Assembly: GCA_964384825.1 (NCBI GenBank) | Contig: CAYLMM010000026.1 | Coordinates: 1-36,869 of the forward strand | Direction: 5' to 3' | From: CAYLMM01 sp964384825 | GTDB lineage: Bacteria > Krumholzibacteriota > Krumholzibacteriia > LZORAL124-64-63 | DNA: 36,869 nt | Part shown: positions 32,601 to 36,869 of the stretch, one piece after another | Position numbering within the stretch: position 1 is the first letter of the stretch | Layout: each line of letters starts with the position of its first letter | The notes under the pieces: generated by a model | Databases searched by the model: none | Told to the model about the DNA's origin: nothing | What the model saw: the letters and a program-made list of their open reading frames with translations, nothing else | Made by a program: the position numbers and the translations under genes

Positions 32601-32693
32601 GGCCCCGGTTTACACGAACACCCCCCCGCCTTAATCCGCAGCGCCGCAAGGCGCGAGGACATCGGCGGGGGGGTGTTCGTGTAAACCGGGGCC
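32601..32693. repeat. Large covarying palindrome, copy 2
   Basis: Positions 32601-32630 and 32664-32693 are perfect 30-base inverted repeats. The 33-base loop contains the same GCGCC-GCAA-GGCGC hairpin as copy 1. Compared with copy 1 the stem pair next to the C run is A (32620) with T (32674) instead of G with C, a compensatory change. It lies between the ends of the convergent DUF1566 B gene and kbl, beginning 7 bases past the kbl stop. Confidence 0.9.
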
Positions 32694-32699
32694 CGAGAC

Positions 32700-33896
32700 C
32701 TAGATCACGCCGTGCTTCCTGCCAACCTTGGCGAAAGCCGCGAGGCAGCGATCGATCATCTCGGTCGTGTGGGCCGCCGAAACCTGCAGCCGGATCCGCG
32801 CCTGCTTGCGCGGCACCACCGGGAAGCTGAAGCCGATCACGTAGATCCCCTCTTCGAGCAGGTCGGCGGACATCTTCTGGGCGATGATCGCGTCGTTCTC
32901 GAACTTGCGGAAGTGGACCGGGATGATCGGATGCTCGCCCGGATCGACATCGAAGCCGAGTTCGCGGAATCCGTCGCGCATCCGCTTCTCGTTCGCGGCC
33001 AGGCGCTGACGGGGCTCGGGATCCTCGCGCAGGATCCGCAGGACCTCAAGGGCGGCGCCGCAGACCATCGGAGGCAGGGAGTTGGAGAAGAGGTAGGGGC
33101 GGCTCTTCTGGCGCAGCCACTCCACGATCTCCTTGCGGCCGCTGGTGCAGCCGCCCATCGCGCCGCCGAGGGCCTTGCCCAGGGTCGTGGTCACGAAGTC
33201 CACGCGGTCGATGCAGCCGAAGCGCTCGTGGGTGCCGCGGCCGTTCTCGCCGACGAAGCCCGTCGCGTGGCTGTCGTCGACCATCACCAGGGCGCCGTAC
33301 TTGTCGGCGAGGTCGCAGATGCCCTCGAGGTTCAGCAGGTCGCCGTCCATCGAGAACACGCCGTCCGAGACGATGACGCGGTGCTTGGCGTCGGCCGACT
33401 CGATCAGGGCCTTCTCCAGCTGCTCCATGTCGGAGTGGGCGTAGATGTGGCGCTTGGCCTTGGCCAGACGCACGCCGTCGATGATCGAGGCGTGGTTCAG
33501 GCGGTCGGCGATGATCGCGCAATCGTCGACCAGAAGGGGCTCGAAGACGCCGCCGTTGGCGTCGAAGCAGGCGGCGTAGAGGATGGTGTCCTCGGTGCCC
33601 AGGAAGGCCGAGAGCTCTTCCTCGAGCTGCTTGTGCAGCGAGGTGGTGCCGCAGATGAAGCGCACCGAGCTGAGGCCGTAGCCCCACTTCTGCAGGGCGT
33701 CGGTCGCGGCGGCGACGACGCGGGGGTCGCTGGCCAGGCCCAGGTAGTTGTTGGCGCAGAAGTTCAGGATCTTCTTGCCGCCGACCACGACCTCGGCACC
33801 CTGCGGGCTCTCGATGACCCGCTCGTCCTTGTAAAGGCCCTGCTCCCGCAGGGAGTCCAGCTCGCGCCGCAGTTCTTCACCGAGCGATCCGTACAT
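32700..33896 (-). CDS. kbl: 2-amino-3-ketobutyrate CoA ligase (glycine C-acetyltransferase)
   Basis: A 398-residue PLP enzyme of the alpha-oxoamine synthase family, converting 2-amino-3-ketobutyrate and CoA to glycine and acetyl-CoA in threonine degradation. ATG at 33896 follows AGGAGGTG at ideal spacing. Motifs: NFCANNYLGLASDPRVV near residue 45, SVRFICGTTSLHKQLEEELSAFLG near 80, SDGVFSMDGDLLNL near 180, MVDDSHATGFVGENGRGTHE near 205, and VTTTLGKALGGAMGG near 240 with the PLP lysine. Kbl is favoured over BioF, HemA or SPT by overall resemblance. No threonine dehydrogenase gene is adjacent. The aldolase gene lies upstream across GC palindromes. Confidence 0.92.
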   Translation of the reverse strand: MYGSLGEELRRELDSLREQGLYKDERVIESPQGAEVVVGGKKILNFCANNYLGLASDPRVVAAATDALQKWGYGLSSVRFICGTTSLHKQLEEELSAFLGTEDTILYAACFDANGGVFEPLLVDDCAIIADRLNHASIIDGVRLAKAKRHIYAHSDMEQLEKALIESADAKHRVIVSDGVFSMDGDLLNLEGICDLADKYGALVMVDDSHATGFVGENGRGTHERFGCIDRVDFVTTTLGKALGGAMGGCTSGRKEIVEWLRQKSRPYLFSNSLPPMVCGAALEVLRILREDPEPRQRLAANEKRMRDGFRELGFDVDPGEHPIIPVHFRKFENDAIIAQKMSADLLEEGIYVIGFSFPVVPRKQARIRLQVSAAHTTEMIDRCLAAFAKVGRKHGVI

Positions 33897-33931
33897 CCGT
33901 CCACCTCCTGCCCGTCGAGCGGGCGATGCAG

Positions 33932-33975
33932 GCCCGGAAATCCGGGCTGTCTGGGGCCGGCCCCGGGGCCGGCCC
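33932..33975 (-). terminator. Two palindromes between fba and kbl
   Basis: GCCCGG/CCGGGC with loop AAAT (33932-33947) and a 22-base perfect palindrome centred on CCCCGGGG (33954-33975) lie between the aldolase stop and the kbl ribosome site. No T tract follows. They may attenuate readthrough or separate the two messages. Confidence 0.4.
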
Positions 33976-33988
33976 GGTGTGTCCGCGG

Positions 33989-35011
33989 TCAGCCGCGGTA
34001 ACGCTGCGCCATTTCGTCGAGGGTCGCGACGGGCACCTTGCCGGCCCATCCCGCCTGTCCGAAGGCGATCATCCTGGCCTTGACGACCTCGGCCATCGCC
34101 GCCCGCGCCGGCTTCAGGTAGTCGCGCGGATCGAACTTGCCGGGAGCCTGCGCGAAGACCTTGCGGATCGCGCCGGTGATCGCCAGACGGTTGTCGGTGT
34201 CGACGTTGATCTTCCGCACGCCGTGCTTGATGCCCCGCTGGATCTCCTCGACCGGAACGCCGTAGGTCTCGGGCATCTCGCCGCCGAATTCGTTGATGAT
34301 GTCCACGAGCTCCTTCGGCACCGAGGAGCTGCCGTGCATCACCAGATGGGTGTTCGGCAGACGGCGGTGGATCTCCTCGATGACGTCCATGCGCAGGACG
34401 TCGCCGGTGGGCTTCTTGGAGAACTTGTAGGCCCCGTGGCTGGTGCCGATGGCCACCGCCAGGGCGTCGCAGCCGGTCTCGGCCACGAACTGCTCGGCCT
34501 GCTCGGGATCGGTCAGGTGCTCGAGCGCCTCGTCGCCGGTCAGGCCGGCGCCCTGCCCGTCCTCGATGCCGCCGAGGCAGCCCAGCTCGGCCTCGACGGT
34601 CACGCCCTTGGCGTGCGCGGCCTCGACCACCTCGCGGGTCACCCCCACGTTGTACTCGTAGCTCGAGGGCGTCTTGCCGTCGGCCTCCAGGCTGCCGTCC
34701 ATCATCACCGAGGTGAAGCCCTGGTCGATGGCCGAGAGGCAGGTCTCGGGGCTGTTGCCGTGATCCTGGTGCATGGCGATGGGGATGCGCGGGTTCAGCT
34801 CGGCGGCGGCCAGCATCAGGTGACGCAGGTAGTTGTCGTCGGAATACGAGCGGGCGCCGCGGGAGGCCTGGACGATGACCGGCGAGTCGGTCTCGGTCGC
34901 CGCGGTCATGATGGCCTGGATCTGTTCCATGTTGTTGACGTTGAAGGCGCCGACTCCGTAATCGTTCTCGGCGGCGTGGTCCAGAAGGACGCGCATGGGA
35001 ATCAGTGGCAT
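33989..35011 (-). CDS. fba: Class II fructose-bisphosphate aldolase
   Basis: A 340-residue zinc-dependent aldolase of glycolysis and gluconeogenesis. ATG at 35011 follows GGGGAG; the open frame extends further upstream but without homology. GVGAFNVNNMEQIQAIM near residue 20 is the family entry. IAMHQDHGNSPETC near 80 carries the metal-binding and catalytic His/Asp, SVMMDGSLEA is near 105, AELGCLGGIEDG near 135, and AIGTSHGAYKF near 180 with a zinc-ligand histidine. LVMHGSSSVPKELV near 210 has the third histidine, and VRKINVDTDNRLAITGAIRK near 265 the phosphate site. The length and the DYLKPARAAM ending fit the longer CbbA-like class IIB-type subgroup. Confidence 0.93.
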   Translation of the reverse strand: MPLIPMRVLLDHAAENDYGVGAFNVNNMEQIQAIMTAATETDSPVIVQASRGARSYSDDNYLRHLMLAAAELNPRIPIAMHQDHGNSPETCLSAIDQGFTSVMMDGSLEADGKTPSSYEYNVGVTREVVEAAHAKGVTVEAELGCLGGIEDGQGAGLTGDEALEHLTDPEQAEQFVAETGCDALAVAIGTSHGAYKFSKKPTGDVLRMDVIEEIHRRLPNTHLVMHGSSSVPKELVDIINEFGGEMPETYGVPVEEIQRGIKHGVRKINVDTDNRLAITGAIRKVFAQAPGKFDPRDYLKPARAAMAEVVKARMIAFGQAGWAGKVPVATLDEMAQRYRG

Positions 35012-35112
35012 GGTTCTCTCCCCCTCTTTCGGCTGTGGCCGACGCATGACAGTCGAGGCGGCCGGATGCGTCGCGGTTCCGGTCCGGTCGGAGACGCGCC
35101 CCGAACCGGACA

Positions 35113-35141
35113 ACAGTAATCATCTCGAATGTCGGAATCAA
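35113..35141 (-). promoter_or_regulatory. Possible fba promoter
   Basis: TTGATT (35141-35136) and TACTGT (35118-35113) are 17 bases apart on the minus strand, within an AT-richer patch about 100 bases before the start codon. The -10 match is weak. The rest of 35012-35264 shows no gene. Confidence 0.3.
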
Positions 35142-35269
35142 CAGGGTCGGTGGACTCGAGGACGGGGACTCCAGGCGAGCCCGGTTGGCCAGGATAGCGC
35201 GGGGAGGCGGCGGCGTCACCTCGAACCTGGAGCCGGCGCCATCCGCGAGGCGCGGAACGGCGCGAAAAA

Positions 35270-35300
35270 CCCGTCCGGCGGGGAATCCCCGGCGGACGGG
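35270..35300 (-). terminator. Intrinsic terminator of tmRNA
   Basis: Minus-strand stem of 14 bp with one C-C mismatch (35287-35300 with 35270-35283), 3-base loop, followed directly by TTTTT (35269-35265). It begins 19 bases after the tmRNA CCA end. Confidence 0.9.
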
Positions 35301-35319
35301 CAGATCGGTCGGTATCGGA

Positions 35320-35677
35320 TGGTGGAGGCGGCGGGAATCGAACCCGCGTCCGAAATCGGTACCCCGACGACGTCTACATGCTTAGCCGAAGCTTGAATCT
35401 CACCGTGCGGCCGGCGTTCCGGCGGGCCTACCGCATGGCCAGTCCCAGAAAAATCTCACCCTTGCGCCCTGGAACACGGCTCGGGGCCAGACACCAGATG
35501 ACGGCGCCCCTACGGCGAGACCGGTGTCCCTCCCGCCGCGGAACGCGCTGCCTCTATTTAGGCAGCGAGAGCGTAATGCTCGTTGTCATTTGTTTGGTTT
35601 CCACCGTTTTACGAGAGTGGCGGGATCTCGGCATGCAGTCAGCGGTCCCCCGACCCCGTCGAAGCCAAGTCGCCCCC
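35320..35677 (-). ncRNA. ssrA: tmRNA (transfer-messenger RNA)
   Basis: The minus strand begins GGGGGCGACTTGGCTTCGAC at 35677, the standard tmRNA 5' end. It ends with GGTTCGATTCCCGCCGCCTCC, discriminator A and an encoded CCA at 35320. The acceptor stem GGGGGCG pairs with CGCCTCC through one G-U. The tag frame reads NDNEHYALAA followed by TAA, which lies in the loop of the GCTGCC/GGCAGC hairpin as in other tmRNAs. The resume codon would be ACA or a neighbour; it is not the usual GCA. The RNA is about 358 bases. It rescues stalled ribosomes with SmpB. A promoter lies at 35734-35762 and a strong terminator at 35270-35300. Confidence 0.95.
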
Positions 35678-35683
35678 AACGTT

Positions 35684-35725
35684 CGGTCGGAACTCTTGTC
35701 CCGCCGGCGAACCGGTCGGAACTCT
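35684..35725 (-). repeat. Direct repeat in the tmRNA leader
   Basis: CGGTCGGAACTCT occurs at 35684-35696 and again at 35713-35725 (13 bases identical, 29 bases apart). Both copies are between the predicted promoter and the mature 5' end of tmRNA, so they would be in the precursor leader or act as an operator. Confidence 0.6.
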
Positions 35726-35733
35726 CGCACTTC

Positions 35734-35762
35734 AATATAGCTCATTCCCGGGGACTGGACAA
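35734..35762 (-). promoter_or_regulatory. Promoter of tmRNA
   Basis: On the minus strand TTGTCC (35762-35757) and TATATT (35739-35734) are 17 bases apart, four and five matches to consensus. Transcription from about 35727 would give a leader of about 50 bases removed by RNase P. Confidence 0.6.
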
Positions 35763-35778
35763 TGGGGAAGCCCGTTGG

Positions 35779-35916
35779 GCCCGCGCCCGGCCTCGGAGGG
35801 GGATGACCCCGGCGGGGGGCGTATCGGCTGCACTTCCTGTGCAGCCTCTACTCGGCGCTACGGCGGCTTCGCGACGCCCCCGGCGGGGTCATCCCCCTCC
35901 GAGGCCGGGCGCGGGC
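35779..35916. repeat. Giant palindrome after the histidine phosphatase gene
   Basis: Positions 35779-35811 and 35884-35916 are perfect 33-base inverted repeats. After one mismatch the stem continues with CGGGGGGCGT (35813-35822) against ACGCCCCCG (35874-35882) and a one-base bulge. The loop contains a perfect 8-bp hairpin, GGCTGCAC/GTGCAGCC with loop TTCCT (35826-35846). It starts one base after the stop at 35918 and lies upstream of the tmRNA promoter. The sequence is different from the two covarying palindromes, but the plan is the same. Confidence 0.88.
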
Positions 35917-35917
35917 G

Positions 35918-36613
35918 TCAGCGTGGGTCCTCATATGGGCGCCAGTTGCCCGGGAAGACGGTTTTGGTGGGCGGGAGGTGGCCGGTGTCGGCGAAGGAGA
36001 GCAGCTTCAGGGCGCCGTCGGGGTTCACGCGGACGACGGTGAGACTGCAGTTGGCGATGCTCATGCCGAGCCAGGCCATGGGTTCGACTTTCAGAGTCTT
36101 GCAGACGAACCAGCGGATCACGTTGCCGTGGCAGACGACCAGGTCGTGGGCCGGCTCCGTTTCGGCCGGGACGAAGATGCGGTCGAAGGCCTCCTGCAGC
36201 AGGGCGGCGCAGGGTTCGCCGTCGCCTTCCTCCAGATCGGCCATGATGTCCTCGCGCCAGGTGGGCGGGGTGCATTCGCGGATGTCGCGGTATCGTTCGG
36301 GGACCATCCCGAGACGTTCGCCGATGATGTCGGCGGTCTCACGCGCGCGCGTCATCGTGCTGCTCTGCAGGCCCGTGAATTCGATCGGCAGCGCGGCCAG
36401 GCGATCGGCCAGCAGGACGGCCTGTTCGCGTCCCAACGGCACCAGTCCGCGCCCGACATCCTCGTCGCGATGATCCTGGTGGTCGTATTCGCCGTGGCGG
36501 ATCAGGTAGACGGTCCGAGGCTGCGGCTCCGCAGCCGAGGCGACCGAAACAGCGAGACAGACGGCGGCCGCCATCAAAAGCACGACCGTTCCGATTCCAT
36601 GCGAGCGCGACAT
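35918..36613 (-). CDS. Secreted histidine phosphatase (phosphoglycerate-mutase-like)
   Basis: A 231-residue exported member of the histidine phosphatase superfamily. ATG at 36613 opens MSRSHGIGTVVLLMAAAVCLAV, a signal peptide ending near ASA. VYLIRHGEYD near residue 38 is the RHG motif with the phospho-accepting histidine. LQSSTMTRARETADII carries the conserved arginine, and VVCHGNVIRWF near 158 the second histidine. Export rules out glycolytic mutase; PGAM5-like or Ais-like phosphatases are closer. The region before residue 115 (ECTPPTWRED) resembles PGAM5-type proteins, which act on phosphoproteins (family knowledge). A giant hairpin starts right after the stop. Confidence 0.85.
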   Translation of the reverse strand: MSRSHGIGTVVLLMAAAVCLAVSVASAAEPQPRTVYLIRHGEYDHQDHRDEDVGRGLVPLGREQAVLLADRLAALPIEFTGLQSSTMTRARETADIIGERLGMVPERYRDIRECTPPTWREDIMADLEEGDGEPCAALLQEAFDRIFVPAETEPAHDLVVCHGNVIRWFVCKTLKVEPMAWLGMSIANCSLTVVRVNPDGALKLLSFADTGHLPPTKTVFPGNWRPYEDPR

Positions 36614-36742
36614 CGCGACCCCTTTCGTTCCGTTGAAGTTCCCCCCATCATCCGCGCCCCCCCGCCCCAAGGAAAGCCCGAATTCCCCGACCCGGAATGA
36701 TTCGGCACCGAGGCCGTCTGTCGGCGGGGCGGGTGGGGGCAC

Positions 36743-36868
36743 ATCCTCCAGTCTTTCGAGGTCGGTACCCAGACGATGATGCTCTCCGGTGCCATCTACC
36801 CCGAGTACAAGCTTATGAATGATGAAGGATACAACATCGACTGGCAGGCGTATCTCCAGCCGGTCCTT
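36743..36868 (+). CDS. Partial unknown protein at the window edge
   Basis: From about 36741 the base composition falls back toward balanced, and frame 2 of the plus strand reads ILQSFEVGTQTMML, then SGAIYPEYKLMNDEGYNIDW and QAYLQPVL to the edge. The residue mix looks protein-like, but there is no start in view and I recognise no family. The abrupt change from the GC-rich upstream sequence suggests another sequence join here. Confidence 0.35.
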   Translation, partial: MLQSFEVGTQTMMLSGAIYPEYKLMNDEGYNIDWQAYLQPVL

Positions 36869-36869
36869 T

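Noticed and set aside
32703..35219. A single 839-codon minus-strand frame fusing kbl to an N-terminal extension
   Set aside because: The extension lies antisense-frame within fba and is low complexity; the ribosome site AGGAGGTG places the kbl start at 33896.
35918..36613. Glycolytic phosphoglycerate mutase
   Set aside because: The protein has a signal peptide and the short catalytic layout of exported histidine phosphatases, so the cytosolic enzyme is unlikely.

Overview
The window looks like three pieces of DNA joined end to end. Positions 1 to about 5692 have roughly balanced base composition, contain a run of ten Ns (2336-2345), and resemble Desulfobacterota-type DNA. They hold a PhnD-like periplasmic binding protein behind a GEMM-type cyclic-dinucleotide riboswitch, then a cluster of TIR, TIR-like and nSTAND1-TM-WD40 genes of the bacterial immune-receptor type. 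At about 5692 the text changes within a few bases to very GC-rich DNA: the WD40 protein stops in mid-repeat and a convergent anmK gene begins. The GC-rich piece runs to about 36740, where composition changes again and a partial unknown reading frame runs off the end. Both joins may be assembly or scaffolding artefacts, so the left cluster should not be assigned to the central organism without read support.

The central 31 kb suggests a GC-rich bacterium near the FCB superphylum (Krumholzibacteriota/Eisenbacteria-like; inference). The reasons are a gingipain-type C25 protein with a FlgD-like C-terminal Ig domain, secreted proteins with dockerin-like repeats or a shared WGxVKALF C-terminus, a mitochondrial/spd-type EF-G, and frequent TTG starts with TTGA overlaps. 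From 5.7 to 27.6 kb almost everything is on the minus strand. In transcription order the blocks are: fusA, a RecA-like ATPase and yggS; then purine nucleoside phosphorylase, ileS, a TraR/DksA protein, lspA, rluD, a STAS protein, an RsbW-like kinase, yqgF and mltG; then a 58-residue membrane protein that runs into tRNA-Val(TAC); then three secreted proteins; then the C25 protein translationally coupled to murQ and anmK (MurNAc recycling).

From 27.7 to 32.7 kb lie an esterase remnant with an in-frame deletion of its catalytic core, an ECF sigma / zinc-finger anti-sigma / Spy-like operon, and two tandem DUF1566 lipoproteins. From 32.7 to 36.6 kb come kbl, a class II aldolase, tmRNA (ssrA) and a secreted histidine phosphatase. 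Three very large hairpins sit at gene 3' ends. Two of them (28246-28336 and 32601-32693) are copies of one element with a compensatory base-pair change, an inner GNRA-capped hairpin, and a position between convergent genes. They look like a dispersed structured element.

The strongest leads for something new are the TIR/TIR-like/nSTAND1 cluster with its single in-frame ochre codon, the covarying palindrome family, the riboswitch-controlled PhnD-like gene, and the paralogous secreted proteins with the WGxVKALF tail.
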